Assembly: GCA_900551325.1 (NCBI GenBank) | Contig: URVM01000001.1 | Span: forward strand, 372,001-436,000 | Origin: an uncultured Eubacteriales bacterium | Lineage (GTDB): Bacteria > Bacillota > Clostridia > Lachnospirales > Cellulosilyticaceae | DNA length: 64,000 nucleotides | Direction: 5' to 3' | In this document: in pieces, positions 52,838-62,212 of the stretch | Layout of the letters: each line of letters begins with the position of its first letter | Position numbering within the stretch: position 1 is the first letter of the stretch | The notes under the pieces: generated by a model | Told to the model about the DNA's origin: nothing | The model's database searches: none | What the model saw: the letters and a program-made list of their open reading frames with translations, nothing else | Made by a program: the position numbers and the translations under genes

Positions 52838-53767
52838 TTAACGGTCTTCTCTAAAATATACTTGCCCTAAGGCTTTAGGTCCTTTACTTCTTCCACCTGT
52901 TCGAATAGAACCTACTACTAAAAATATAATAGTCATAAGATATGGAAGCATATCTACAAAATATTGATTGATTTGAATACCCGCTGCTTGAAGCCTTAAT
53001 CCTAATATATCTAGTGCACCAAATAAAATAGCACCAAAAATAGCCTTAACAGGATGCCATCCTATAAATATAATAAGGGCAACAGCTATCCACCCTTTTC
53101 CAGCTGTAATGTTTTGTTGCCAAGCTGGTACATATACTAAAGATAAGAAAGCTCCACTAAGTCCACATAGCATACCTCCAATAACAATGTTTATATATTT
53201 ATAAACTGCTACTGGAATACCTGCTGCATCTGCTGCTGCTGGATTTTCTCCTATCATGCGTGCATTAAGACCTATCTTTGTTACACTGTAGTAAGCCATC
53301 AAAGCTGCTGCTAATATATATCCTATATATACAAGTACACTTTGATTAAAAAGAGGATTACCAATTAGAGGAATCTTTGAAAGACCTGGAATTGCCATAG
53401 GTGCAAAGAAATTCTTAACTGTCTCTGGTACAACTTGCCCTACTACTGATTGCCCCATAAAGTTAGCAAATCCTGTTCCAAAGATAGTAAGTGCTAAACC
53501 AGTAACAATTTGATTTGCACGAAGAGAAACAGTAAGTAGTGCATAAACAAGAGCACCTATGCCTCCTGCTAACATGGCTACACCTAGAGCAAGATAAGGA
53601 TTTTCAGTACGTAGACTTGCTATAAATCCTGTAACAGCCCCCATAATCATCATACCTTCTACACCAAGGTTAAGATGACCAACTTTTTCATTCATCATCC
53701 CACCAAGTGTAGCAAGAAGTAATGGTAAACCCGCTATAACTGCTGCTGATAAAAAAGATTCTACCAT
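52838..53767 (-). CDS. Nucleoside ABC transporter permease, NupC/RbsC-like
   Basis: A 309-residue permease with about eight spans. MNEKVGHLNLGVEGMMIMGAV, ALTVSLRANQIVTGLALTIF, and ARMIGENPAAADAAGIPVAVYKY, the conserved Glu-Asn-Pro loop of BMP-type importers, identify it. It starts immediately at the stop of the previous permease. The final gene of the operon, followed by a terminator. By analogy with BmpA-NupABC of Lactococcus, nucleosides such as purine nucleosides are the likely cargo. Confidence 0.9.
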   Translation of the reverse strand: MVESFLSAAVIAGLPLLLATLGGMMNEKVGHLNLGVEGMMIMGAVTGFIASLRTENPYLALGVAMLAGGIGALVYALLTVSLRANQIVTGLALTIFGTGFANFMGQSVVGQVVPETVKNFFAPMAIPGLSKIPLIGNPLFNQSVLVYIGYILAAALMAYYSVTKIGLNARMIGENPAAADAAGIPVAVYKYINIVIGGMLCGLSGAFLSLVYVPAWQQNITAGKGWIAVALIIFIGWHPVKAIFGAILFGALDILGLRLQAAGIQINQYFVDMLPYLMTIIFLVVGSIRTGGRSKGPKALGQVYFREDR

Positions 53768-54853
53768 TTATGCCACCTCAACTTTACCTACTTGTTTTTT
53801 AGCTGATCTTTCAAATCTAACTTTATAATGCACAAAGAACTGTCCACCTAATACACAAAATAAAACAATACCTTGAATAACTTCTGCTGCTGCTTGTGGA
53901 ATTTGATAAACAGTCTGTATATAACTTGCTCCTTGATTTAGGATAGCAAATAAAAGTGATACAATAAGCATCCATGGCGTCTTAAGATTAGAAAGCCACG
54001 CAATAATAATAGCTGTATTTCCTACTCCTGCAGTAAGCTCCATAGTAAGTGTGTTATTTACAGCTGAAGCTTGAATCATACCTGTTAACCCACATATTGC
54101 CCCACTTAACATCATGGCAATAAGAATAATCTTTCTTACATTCATCCCTGCATAACGTGCTGTATTTTCACTCTCTCCTAAAACTTGAATCTCATATCCT
54201 GTCTTAGTGTGATAGATGAAATAATAAATTGCTACAACCAAAACAAGTGCAATAATCCATCCAATGTGTACGCCAAATACTTTTGGTAATATTGCATTAT
54301 CTGTAAAGTTAGCAATCTTAGGAAATCCCATAGCTGCTGGGTCTTTCCACGGACCATATTGTAAAAAGACAATCCACTTAAGAGCAATATAGTTCATCAT
54401 TAAAGTTACAATGGTTTCATTTGTATTAAACTTAGCTTTAAGAATGGCTGGAATAAGTGCCCATACACCTCCTCCAATTGCACCTAAAAGCATCATAGTT
54501 GGAATTAATATAATAGCTGGTAAATCCTTAAAATAAAGTGCTGCAAAAGTAGCAAAACACCCACCCATTAAAATTTGTCCTTCTGCACCAATGTTCCAAA
54601 ACTTCATTCTAAAAGCAATACCTACACCTACAGATGTAATAACAAGTGGAATAGCTGTAATAATTGTCTGCCTTATCCTATGTGGTGTACCTATACAACC
54701 TTCTATCATAGAATAATAAACTTGAAAAGGATTATGACCCATTATGGCAATTAATAAACTTGTAAGAACCATAGCAACAAATAAAGCAATCATTGTACAT
54801 AAGACTTTTTGCTTACTTGTTGTATGTAATTGTTTAGTTACTTTAACTTGCAT
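53768..54853 (-). CDS. Nucleoside ABC transporter permease, NupB/RbsC-like
   Basis: A 361-residue permease with a positively charged start and about nine spans; NIGAEGQILMGGCFAT, KFNTNETIVTLMMNYIALK and VLGESENTARYAGMNVRKI are the conserved motifs. It overlaps the ATPase gene by 11 bases (start at 54853 against ATPase stop at 54843) with AAGGAG in the overlap region, so translation is coupled. It pairs with the following permease to form the channel. Confidence 0.9.
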   Translation of the reverse strand: MQVKVTKQLHTTSKQKVLCTMIALFVAMVLTSLLIAIMGHNPFQVYYSMIEGCIGTPHRIRQTIITAIPLVITSVGVGIAFRMKFWNIGAEGQILMGGCFATFAALYFKDLPAIILIPTMMLLGAIGGGVWALIPAILKAKFNTNETIVTLMMNYIALKWIVFLQYGPWKDPAAMGFPKIANFTDNAILPKVFGVHIGWIIALVLVVAIYYFIYHTKTGYEIQVLGESENTARYAGMNVRKIILIAMMLSGAICGLTGMIQASAVNNTLTMELTAGVGNTAIIIAWLSNLKTPWMLIVSLLFAILNQGASYIQTVYQIPQAAAEVIQGIVLFCVLGGQFFVHYKVRFERSAKKQVGKVEVA

Positions 54854-56390
54854 AATTAATCTCCTTTTCCTCTCCGATTTCTAGATCTTCCTTATGTCCA
54901 CTCATCATCATTCCAAGCTCTTCTTTTGTAGTCTTTTCTGCCTTTACAATACCTGTTACCCTTCCATCACACATAACCATTATACGATCACATAATTGTA
55001 GGAGTACGTCTAAATCTTCTCCAATAAAAAGAACACCTACCCCTTTTGACTTTTGCTCATTTAATAAGTCATAAATTTGATGCGTAGCACCTACATCTAG
55101 ACCTCTTACAGCATAAGCTGTAATAATGACCTCTGGACTTGCCTCTATTTCACGTCCTAATAAAACCTTTTGTATATTCCCTCCTGATAGCATTTTTACA
55201 GGATGGAATATGCTAGGTGTTTTTACCTCAAGTTTTTCTACTAAAGCTTTTGCTTTATCTTTAACACCATTTTTCTTTAAGAAAAAACCTTTTTGTGTAT
55301 GATATTCTTTAAGTAATAGGTTATCTACAATATCCATAGAACCAACAAGGCCCATACCAAGTCTATCCTCTGGGATAAAGCTCATACTAATACCACGTTT
55401 AAAAATCTTACGTGGTGCTTCCCCTGTAATATCTTCTCCTTTATAAAGAATGTTGCCTGATTGTAATTTATAAAGTCCTACAAGGGCTTCACAAAGTTCT
55501 TTTTGTCCACTTCCTGCAACACCAGCTACACCTAATATTTCACCACTTCGAATAGCTAATGATACATTATCTAGTACATTAATACCTTCTTTATTTTTAG
55601 CAAATAAATTTTTTGCTTCATAAATAGTCTTTTTATCTTTTACCTTTGGTCTTGAAATACTTAATTCTGTTTTAGAACCAACCATAAGTTCTGTTAAATG
55701 TCTTGGATTTGTTTCCTTAATCTTAAGTGTTTCTATTGTTGTACCTTTTCTAAGTACTGTTACACAATCACATAGTGCCATGACCTCGTGTAACTTATGG
55801 GTAATAATAACTACCGCACACCCTTCCTTTTTCATACGTCTTACTATATCAAAAAGTACTTCTACCTCTTGTGGTGTTAAAACAGCAGTTGGTTCATCTA
55901 AAATTAAAATATCACAGCCTCTATAAATAACTTTTATAATTTCTAGCATTTGTTTTTCACTTACAGACATATCACATACTCTTTTATTAAGATCAATGAT
56001 AAGATTGTATTTCTCACAAAGTGCTTTAACTTTTGCTTCTTCTTTAGAACCTACTGTAAAGCGACTATTGTTGGTTCCTGCAATAATATTTTCCCTAGCT
56101 GTAAAATCATCTACTAATTTGAAATGTTGATGAACCATACCAATTCCATATCCAATAGCATCTTTAGGTGAGGCAAAATGTACTTTTTCCCCACGTACAA
56201 AAATAGAACCGCTATCAGGAGTATAAATTCCTGATAGCATATTCATAAGTGTACTTTTACCTGCGCCGTTTTCTCCTAAAAGTGCATGAATCTCGCCTTT
56301 ACGTAAAGTAAGGTCAACATTACTATTTGCTACAACCATGCCAAATTGTTTGGTTATCTTCTCTAACTTTACTACTACTGATTCATTCAT
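54843..56390 (-). CDS. Nucleoside ABC transporter ATP-binding protein, tandem ATPase
   Basis: A 515-residue double ATPase (two ABC domains on one chain). Domain 1 has GENGAGKSTLM, MSVSEKQMLEI as signature and ILILDEPTAVLTPQE. Domain 2 has GVAGSGQKELCEALVG and LSGGNIQKVLLGREI, with Walker B-like VIITAYAVRGLDVGA. In the second Walker B the usual AQPTRG reads AYAVRG, so one ATP site may be non-standard. The frame opens at 56405, but GGGAG fits the ATG at 56390. It sits between bmpA and the permeases. Confidence 0.92.
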   Translation of the reverse strand: MNESVVVKLEKITKQFGMVVANSNVDLTLRKGEIHALLGENGAGKSTLMNMLSGIYTPDSGSIFVRGEKVHFASPKDAIGYGIGMVHQHFKLVDDFTARENIIAGTNNSRFTVGSKEEAKVKALCEKYNLIIDLNKRVCDMSVSEKQMLEIIKVIYRGCDILILDEPTAVLTPQEVEVLFDIVRRMKKEGCAVVIITHKLHEVMALCDCVTVLRKGTTIETLKIKETNPRHLTELMVGSKTELSISRPKVKDKKTIYEAKNLFAKNKEGINVLDNVSLAIRSGEILGVAGVAGSGQKELCEALVGLYKLQSGNILYKGEDITGEAPRKIFKRGISMSFIPEDRLGMGLVGSMDIVDNLLLKEYHTQKGFFLKKNGVKDKAKALVEKLEVKTPSIFHPVKMLSGGNIQKVLLGREIEASPEVIITAYAVRGLDVGATHQIYDLLNEQKSKGVGVLFIGEDLDVLLQLCDRIMVMCDGRVTGIVKAEKTTKEELGMMMSGHKEDLEIGEEKEINYAS

Positions 56391-56420
56391 AAACAACGCT
56401 CCCATATCTTTAAACTTTTA

Positions 56421-57533
56421 TTATTTTATTTCACCTATTACATTATCTACAAACCAATCACATGAAAGTTGATCTTGGTCACTAAGCTGACTACCTGCTG
56501 GTACTCTCTCATTCCCCGCCTGATCTACGATTGGTCCCTCAAATACATGAAGTGTACCATCTAACATTTTTTGTTTTGCTTCTTCTACCATAGCCGCTGC
56601 TTCTTCTGGTGCATTTTTTGTAAGTGGTGCAATATCTACAACTCCTGCACCAATACCTTCCCAATAACTTTCTGATGTATATGTACCTTCCATCACTGAT
56701 TTAACTGCATTTACATAGTATGGACCCCAGTTCCAAACAGCACTTGTAAGGTTGGCATTCGGTGCTATAGCACTCATATCTGCATGATAGCCAATTGACC
56801 AAACACCTTTTTCTTCTGCTGCTTGTTGAGCACCTGCTGCATTTTGGTATTGCGCAAGAACATCACAACCTTGATCAATGAGAGCTGTTCCTGCTTCTTT
56901 TTCTTTAGCTGGATCATACCATGCATTTGTCCAAGATACTTTGATTTTTGCGTCTGGGTTAACTGCTTTAACACCAAGTGCAAAGGCATTAATACCACGA
57001 ACAACTTCTGGTATAGGCATAGCTGCAACAAAACCAATTTCATTAGTCTTTGTCTTAAGACCTGCTACTAAACCTGTTAAATATCTAGCATCTTCAATTC
57101 TACCAAAGTAGTTAGACATATTTTCTGCTGTCTTATAACCTGAACAGTGGAAAAACTTTACTTCCGGAAATTCTTTTGCTAATTTCTCTATATAATCCAT
57201 ATAGCCAAATGATGTTGCAAAAATCACATTAGCTCCTTGATCTATCATATCTCTTGCCACTTTTTCTACTTCTTGTGTTTCTGGCACAGATTCTTTGTAG
57301 AGTGTTTCAATTCCTAACTCATTTTCAACTTGAAGACGCCCTTCATTATGAGATTGTGACCATCCGCCATCTGCTACTGGTCCCATGAATATAAAGCCTG
57401 CTTTAACATTTTGATTTGCCGCTTTAGTTTCTGTATTACTTTCACCAGATGCACTACCTGATGAACACCCTGTTAATACAAACGCAAGTGTAAGTGTTAT
57501 CGCTAATACTTTTTTTAGTCTCTTTTTAAACAT
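56421..57533 (-). CDS. bmpA: BMP-family nucleoside-binding lipoprotein
   Basis: A 370-residue extracellular receptor with a signal peptide and lipobox VLTGCSS, then a Ser/Glu-rich linker. KAGFIFMGPVADGGWSQSHNEG is the start of the BMP domain; VIFATSFGYMDYIEKLA, GFVAAMPIPEVVRGINAFALGVK and WTNAWYDPAKEKEAG are conserved. BMP proteins such as PnrA bind purine nucleosides. First gene of a four-gene importer operon, behind a promoter and PurBox-like repeats. GGGGG lies before the ATG. Confidence 0.92.
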   Translation of the reverse strand: MFKKRLKKVLAITLTLAFVLTGCSSGSASGESNTETKAANQNVKAGFIFMGPVADGGWSQSHNEGRLQVENELGIETLYKESVPETQEVEKVARDMIDQGANVIFATSFGYMDYIEKLAKEFPEVKFFHCSGYKTAENMSNYFGRIEDARYLTGLVAGLKTKTNEIGFVAAMPIPEVVRGINAFALGVKAVNPDAKIKVSWTNAWYDPAKEKEAGTALIDQGCDVLAQYQNAAGAQQAAEEKGVWSIGYHADMSAIAPNANLTSAVWNWGPYYVNAVKSVMEGTYTSESYWEGIGAGVVDIAPLTKNAPEEAAAMVEEAKQKMLDGTLHVFEGPIVDQAGNERVPAGSQLSDQDQLSCDWFVDNVIGEIK

Positions 57534-57544
57534 CTCAAGCCCCC

Positions 57545-57581
57545 GATTCCGAACATTTTATTTTATTTAAAGCCGAATGTT
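57545..57581 (-). promoter_or_regulatory. Candidate PurR boxes
   Basis: On the plus strand GATTCCGAACATT (57545-57557) matches 12 of 13 positions of the PurBox consensus AWWWCCGAACWWT, and a weaker CCGAATGTT follows at 57573-57581. They lie in the leader of the nucleoside importer operon, a sensible PurR target. Confidence 0.45.
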
Positions 57582-57596
57582 CTGTTTTATATTTTA

Positions 57597-57625
57597 ATTA
57601 TAATACGGAATTATTTTATATTCAA
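57597..57625 (-). promoter_or_regulatory. Promoter of bmpA-nupABC
   Basis: TTGAAT (57620-57625), a 17-base spacer and perfect TATAAT (57597-57602) on the minus strand. Confidence 0.7.
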
Positions 57626-57638
57626 GTCTATTTAAACT

Positions 57639-57679
57639 AAAATAAGTTCCTAAACTTTTTCGTTTTAGGAACTTATTTT
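57639..57679 (-). terminator. Terminator of the coiled-coil protein gene
   Basis: AAAATAAGTTCCTAAAC / GTTTAGGAACTTATTTT with a short loop, T-rich on both strands, between that gene and the bmpA promoter. Confidence 0.85.
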
Positions 57680-57702
57680 TATAATTTTTATACAACTATT
57701 TA

Positions 57703-58227
57703 TTATTTATCTAATGTTGTATCTATTTCTTCTATCATTTCAACTTGTTCTCCTACTTCTCCTACTTCAGCAACTTCAACTTCTCTAACTTTTTCAACTT
57801 TTTCTACTACATCTTTCTTTTCTACTGGTGCTGGTACTTCTATTTCTACTACTTTCTCTTCTTTAATGTCTTCTTTATTTACTTTTAATTCATTTATACT
57901 TTCTTCTACCTTTTTGTTCGCTTCTGCTAACAATATTTCTTCTTTAGCTTTTATCTCTTCAATTTCTCTTTCCTTCTCACCAATTTGTCCCTCTAACTCC
58001 TTAATACGTTCACAAAACACCTTACATACTTCTATATCAATCTCATCTTGAAGATACATATTATAAAACTTATTACTAAGTTCATTTTTCTGCTGTTGAA
58101 TATTTGTATTAAGCGTATGAATTTCATTCTTGACCTTGTTAATTTCTACAAGGGTATTAGACTTAATTGAAACCGTATTAACCCCTTTATCAAAAGTCTT
58201 TTTTAACTTAGCAAAAAAATCTGCCAT
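57703..58227 (-). CDS. Coiled-coil protein of unknown function
   Basis: A 174-residue cytosolic protein. Residues 1-30 (ADFFAKLKKTFDKGVNTVSIKSNTL) resemble the N terminus of a clostridial family that carries a short helical head before a coiled coil. Residues 30-115 are a long heptad coiled coil with regularly spaced Leu and Ile. Residues 120-174 are an acidic, Val/Glu-rich low-complexity tail (VEIEVPAPVEKKDVVEK and VEVAEVGEVGEQVEMIEE). Function unknown. GAGGAGG precedes the ATG. Monocistronic. Confidence 0.65.
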   Translation of the reverse strand: MADFFAKLKKTFDKGVNTVSIKSNTLVEINKVKNEIHTLNTNIQQQKNELSNKFYNMYLQDEIDIEVCKVFCERIKELEGQIGEKEREIEEIKAKEEILLAEANKKVEESINELKVNKEDIKEEKVVEIEVPAPVEKKDVVEKVEKVREVEVAEVGEVGEQVEMIEEIDTTLDK

Positions 58228-58366
58228 CCCCTATTCCTCCTCTATACTAGAATTTTTATGCATTTTCCTTTATATAGTCTATTTCTTACTCCCTACTGTA
58301 TATGAATTAAATTTTAAAATAACAGATATTTAATTCTTTATATATTAATTGAACACTTTAGTATAT

Positions 58367-58410
58367 AAAAAATAGGCTATAGTACTTTAATTAGTACTAT
58401 AGCCTACTTA
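58367..58410 (-). terminator. Terminator of typA
   Basis: AGGCTATAGTACT / AGTACTATAGCCT with a 6-base loop and TTTTTTATAT on the minus strand, nine bases after the stop codon. Confidence 0.9.
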
Positions 58411-58418
58411 TATTCATA

Positions 58419-60227
58419 TTAACGACCTGCTCTACGTCTGTCACCTTCACTTAAAATACGCTTACGTAAACGAATAGCATCTGGTGTTACCTCTACTAAT
58501 TCATCATCTTCAATAAACTCTAAAGCTTCTTCTAAAGTAAAGATTTTTGGTGGTGTAAGTCTAATAGCATCATCAGCACCTGATGAACGTGTATTAGTCA
58601 TTTTCTTGTTCTTACATGGGTTAACTGTCATATCTTCACGTCTTGCATTCATTCCGATAATCATACCTTCATATACCTCAGTAGCTGGTGGTACGAATAA
58701 GATACCACGCTCTTCAAGGTTGTTTAATGAATAACCCATTGTTGTACCTGCTTCTTGAGCAATAAGTGCACCATTTGCTCTTCTTGGAAGCTCTCCAACA
58801 TACTCTGTATAACCTTCAATACGTCTAACAAGTGTAGCTTCACCACGAGAATCTGTAATAAGTTCACTTCTGAATCCTAAAAGTCCACGTGTTGTACAAA
58901 TATATTCAATACGTACATAACCATTTTCTGGTTCCATACTTTGCATCATACCTTTACGCATGTTAAGGTTAGCAATAGCAGCACCTGAATATTGTTCTGG
59001 AAGTGTTATAATAACACGCTCAACTGGCTCTAATAATTTTCCATTCTCATCACGGTGCATGATAACTTCTGGTTTTGATACCCCAAGTTCATACCCTTCA
59101 CGACGCATGTTTTCAATTAAGATAGATAAGTGAAGTTCTCCACGTCCTGAAACTTTGTATCCATCTGTTGTATCCATAGCTTCTACTTTAAGACCTACGT
59201 TAACTTCTAATTCTTTTTCAAGACGGTCTTTAATATGTCTTGTTGTTACAAACTTACCACTCTTACCAGCAAATGGTGAATTATTAACTAAGAAGTTCAT
59301 AGAAAGTGTTGGCTCTTCAATTGTAATAGGATCCATAGGCTCAACTTTACCTACCTCACCTACTGTTTCACCAATTGAAATATCTGAAATACCTGCTATA
59401 ACAGCAAGATCTCCACTTGTTACCTCATTAGCTGGTACTTGTTGAAGCCCTTCATAAGTCATAAGTTTTACAACACGACCTGTTCTAAGTGCACCATCGT
59501 TTCCTGAAATTTGAATAGTTTGTCCTTCTTTAATTGTACCTTTGTACACACGACCAATACCAAGACGGCCAATGAAGTTGTCATAACCTAATGCACTAAT
59601 TTGCATTTGAAGTGGTGCATCATCTTGTTTTGGATATTCACCAACTTGTTTGATAATTGTTTCCATAAGTGGTTCAATATTATCTGATGGTTGATCAAGT
59701 TCATATTGCATAATACCTTGTTTACCGATTCCATAAAGAATTGGGAAGTCAAGTTGTTCATCATTAGCATTTAAATCTACGAATAAGTCAAATGCCATAT
59801 TAACTACTTCTTCTGCACGGTGGTTAGGTTTATCAATTTTATTAATAACAAGGATTGGTCTAAGTCCTTGTTCTAATGATTTTTGAAGTACAAAACGTGT
59901 TTGTGGCATTGGTCCTTCAATTGAGTCTACTAGAAGAATAACTGTATCTACTGTACGAATAACACGTTCTACTTCTGATGAGAAGTCACTATGTCCTGGT
60001 GTGTCTACAATATTAATCTTATAATCTTTGTATCTAATAGAACAGTTTTTAGAATAGATTGTAATCCCTCTTTCACGTTCAATAGAGTTACTATCCATTA
60101 CACAATCTTCTACATCTTGATTGGCACGAAAAACACCACTTTGATTTAAGAAAGCATCTACTAATGTAGATTTCCCAGCATCTACGTGGGCAATTACCGC
60201 TAAATTTATTATTTTATCATGATTCAT
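58419..60227 (-). CDS. typA: GTP-binding translation factor TypA/BipA
   Basis: A 602-residue translational GTPase of the EF-G/LepA family acting on the ribosome in stress and cold. G1 is AHVDAGKSTLVD, G2 with ERERGITI, G3 VDTPGHSDFS and G4 INKIDKP are intact. Domain II and the family-specific C-terminal domain (NGALIAQEAGTTMGYSLNNL and MTVNPCKNKKMTNTR) are complete. GAGG precedes the ATG. It is a single transcription unit divergent from the APC permease gene. Confidence 0.96.
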   Translation of the reverse strand: MNHDKIINLAVIAHVDAGKSTLVDAFLNQSGVFRANQDVEDCVMDSNSIERERGITIYSKNCSIRYKDYKINIVDTPGHSDFSSEVERVIRTVDTVILLVDSIEGPMPQTRFVLQKSLEQGLRPILVINKIDKPNHRAEEVVNMAFDLFVDLNANDEQLDFPILYGIGKQGIMQYELDQPSDNIEPLMETIIKQVGEYPKQDDAPLQMQISALGYDNFIGRLGIGRVYKGTIKEGQTIQISGNDGALRTGRVVKLMTYEGLQQVPANEVTSGDLAVIAGISDISIGETVGEVGKVEPMDPITIEEPTLSMNFLVNNSPFAGKSGKFVTTRHIKDRLEKELEVNVGLKVEAMDTTDGYKVSGRGELHLSILIENMRREGYELGVSKPEVIMHRDENGKLLEPVERVIITLPEQYSGAAIANLNMRKGMMQSMEPENGYVRIEYICTTRGLLGFRSELITDSRGEATLVRRIEGYTEYVGELPRRANGALIAQEAGTTMGYSLNNLEERGILFVPPATEVYEGMIIGMNARREDMTVNPCKNKKMTNTRSSGADDAIRLTPPKIFTLEEALEFIEDDELVEVTPDAIRLRKRILSEGDRRRAGR

Positions 60228-60484
60228 CTATTTTCCTCATTTCTGCATGTTTCAACGTATCTCATCACAAATAATTATTTTACCACTCCTGTCAATATTA
60301 CTCAACAGGTAACATCTAACTATATTTTTTATAAGGCATATATTTTTTTAGCGAATTTTAATTAATACTGTCATATTTTCTTCTTACTCACCTTGTGATA
60401 TACTCTAGTTATTCGTATTTTTTTCCATCTTTACCTTTTAAAGATAATTAAAATACATGATAAAAAATTTAGGAAGAGGTCTTT

Positions 60485-61810
60485 ATGAAAAAAACTGAAT
60501 ATGGTTTATTAACTGCTATTGGTATGATTGTAGGTATTGTTATCGGATCAGGTATTTTTTTCAAAAGTGATGATATCCTGATCGCTACAGGTGGGAGTAT
60601 TACTTTAGGTGTACTAGTTTTTTGTTTATCTGCAATCAGTATTATTTTCGGAAGTCTTACAATTTCTGAACTTGCCTCCCGCACTACACAATCAGGTGGT
60701 ATCATCGCTTATGCAGAAGATACTTGCAATAAATATATAGCTTGTATTTTTGGTTGGTTCCATACTTTTCTTTATTATCCCACACTAATCTGTGTTGTAT
60801 CATGGGTTGTCGGTATTTACATATGTTTACTTTTTAGTATAGAAGCCACACTTCTTTTACAAATTCAAATAGGCTTTGCTATCATGTGTATACTATTTAT
60901 CTTTAATATTGTTTCTGCAAAATTAGGAGGGTACTTTCAAAATCTTGCTACCATCATTAAACTCATTCCTCTTTTTGTTATAGGTATTGTAGGTCTTATT
61001 AGTGGTGATCCTTCTCATATGAATGCTAGTGACTTACAAAATCTACAAACTGCTGGTTGGATTAGTGCCATTACTCCAATTGCATTTGCATTTGATGGTT
61101 GGATTATTGCTACCACACTAGGAAACGAAATAAAAGATGCTAAAAAGAATTTAAGAATCGCTTTAATTTTCGCTCCTCTATTTATTTTAGCTATTTACCT
61201 TCTCTACTTTGTTGGTATTAGTCTTTATATTGGACCTGAAGCAGTTATACAACTTGGAGATGCCCATGTAGATTTAGCTGCTCAACAACTTGTAGGTCCA
61301 TGGGGTGCTAAAATTATTTTAATCTTTGTTATTATCTCTGTAATGGGTACAGTAAATGGACTTATTATGGGACTTATTAGATTACCTTACTCTCTTGCAA
61401 TAAGAAACATGTTTCCTTATTCAGATAAGGTAAAACAAACTACTAAAGACTCTAGCTATTCTTTTGCTAGTGCTTGTATAGGATTTGTAGTATGTATATT
61501 TTGGATGATTGCTCATTACTTTACACAACTTCATGGAATTTTACGTAATTCTGATGTGTCTGAAATTGCAATTACTATTAACTATGTACTTTATATTATC
61601 TTATATTTAAAAGTATTTGAACTGGGACAAAAAGGAGAGATTCCAGGTTTTTGGCGTAGTAAGATTAATCCTATTCTTGCTATTTGTGGTTCTCTTATGA
61701 TTCTAGTAGGAAGTATAAGTAATCCTTACTTCTTCATATACGCAGGCTTTTCAGGACTTTTAATTATAAGTTCAATTTTATTTTGGCATAAGCAAAAAAA
61801 TAAGAGCTGA
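60485..61810 (+). CDS. APC-family amino-acid permease
   Basis: A 441-residue transporter with twelve predicted spans. GMIVGIVIGSGIFFKSDDIL is the conserved first-span signature; AFAFDGWIIATTLGNEIKDAKKNL carries the substrate-side and cytoplasmic-loop Glu of the APC superfamily. It resembles serine/threonine exchangers and other LAT-like permeases of Bacillota; cargo is not predictable. AGGAAGAGG precedes the ATG. Its terminator overlaps the last codons and is shared with the converging ferredoxin gene. Confidence 0.88.
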   Translation: MKKTEYGLLTAIGMIVGIVIGSGIFFKSDDILIATGGSITLGVLVFCLSAISIIFGSLTISELASRTTQSGGIIAYAEDTCNKYIACIFGWFHTFLYYPTLICVVSWVVGIYICLLFSIEATLLLQIQIGFAIMCILFIFNIVSAKLGGYFQNLATIIKLIPLFVIGIVGLISGDPSHMNASDLQNLQTAGWISAITPIAFAFDGWIIATTLGNEIKDAKKNLRIALIFAPLFILAIYLLYFVGISLYIGPEAVIQLGDAHVDLAAQQLVGPWGAKIILIFVIISVMGTVNGLIMGLIRLPYSLAIRNMFPYSDKVKQTTKDSSYSFASACIGFVVCIFWMIAHYFTQLHGILRNSDVSEIAITINYVLYIILYLKVFELGQKGEIPGFWRSKINPILAICGSLMILVGSISNPYFFIYAGFSGLLIISSILFWHKQKNKS

Positions 61811-61835
61811 TGTACTAAGTACATCAGCTCTTATT
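61799..61835. terminator. Bidirectional terminator between the permease and ferredoxin genes
   Basis: AATAAGAGCTGATGTACT and its complement around one central base, with T-rich flanks on both strands. Confidence 0.9.
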
Positions 61836-61858
61836 TTATAAATAAAATATTTATATTC

Positions 61859-62032
61859 TTATGCTTCTGGGTTTGGTGCACCAACTGGACAAACAGATGC
61901 ACAAGCACCACATTCGATACAAGAATCTGCATCGATTACATAAATTCCATCGCCTTCTGAAATACAGCTTACTGGACATTCGCTTTCACAAGCTCCACAG
62001 CTAATACAATCTTCATTAATACGGTATGCCAT
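61859..62032 (-). CDS. 2[4Fe-4S] ferredoxin
   Basis: A 57-residue clostridial-type ferredoxin. CISCGACESECPVSCIS and CIECGACASVCPVGAP each bind one 4Fe-4S cluster through C-x2-C-x2-C-x3-CP; the usual eight cysteines are complete. The frame begins at 62059, but GGAGGTG lies eight bases before the ATG at 62032. It serves as low-potential electron carrier; such genes are highly expressed and the consensus promoter fits this. Confidence 0.95.
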   Translation of the reverse strand: MAYRINEDCISCGACESECPVSCISEGDGIYVIDADSCIECGACASVCPVGAPNPEA

Positions 62033-62110
62033 CGCTAAAACACCTCCATTTATTATCATTATAAAAGACTAACTTATACTCTTTTTCTATCGCTCGGTTA
62101 GTCCACTTAT

Positions 62111-62139
62111 AGCATATATTTTCCTTGGTTTAATGTCAA
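62111..62139 (-). promoter_or_regulatory. Promoter of the ferredoxin gene
   Basis: Perfect TTGACA (62134-62139), a 17-base spacer and TATGCT (62111-62116) on the minus strand, about 79 bases before the start. Confidence 0.75.
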
Positions 62140-62212
62140 GATTTTTCGACTCTTAAAAGTTATTAATTATATAATTTATTATTTACTATTTATACTACTT
62201 TTTTGTTTATTG

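Noticed and set aside
57545..57581. LexA (SOS) box at CGAACATT
   Set aside because: The matching GTTCG half at the proper spacing is missing and the gene is a nucleoside importer; PurBox fits better.
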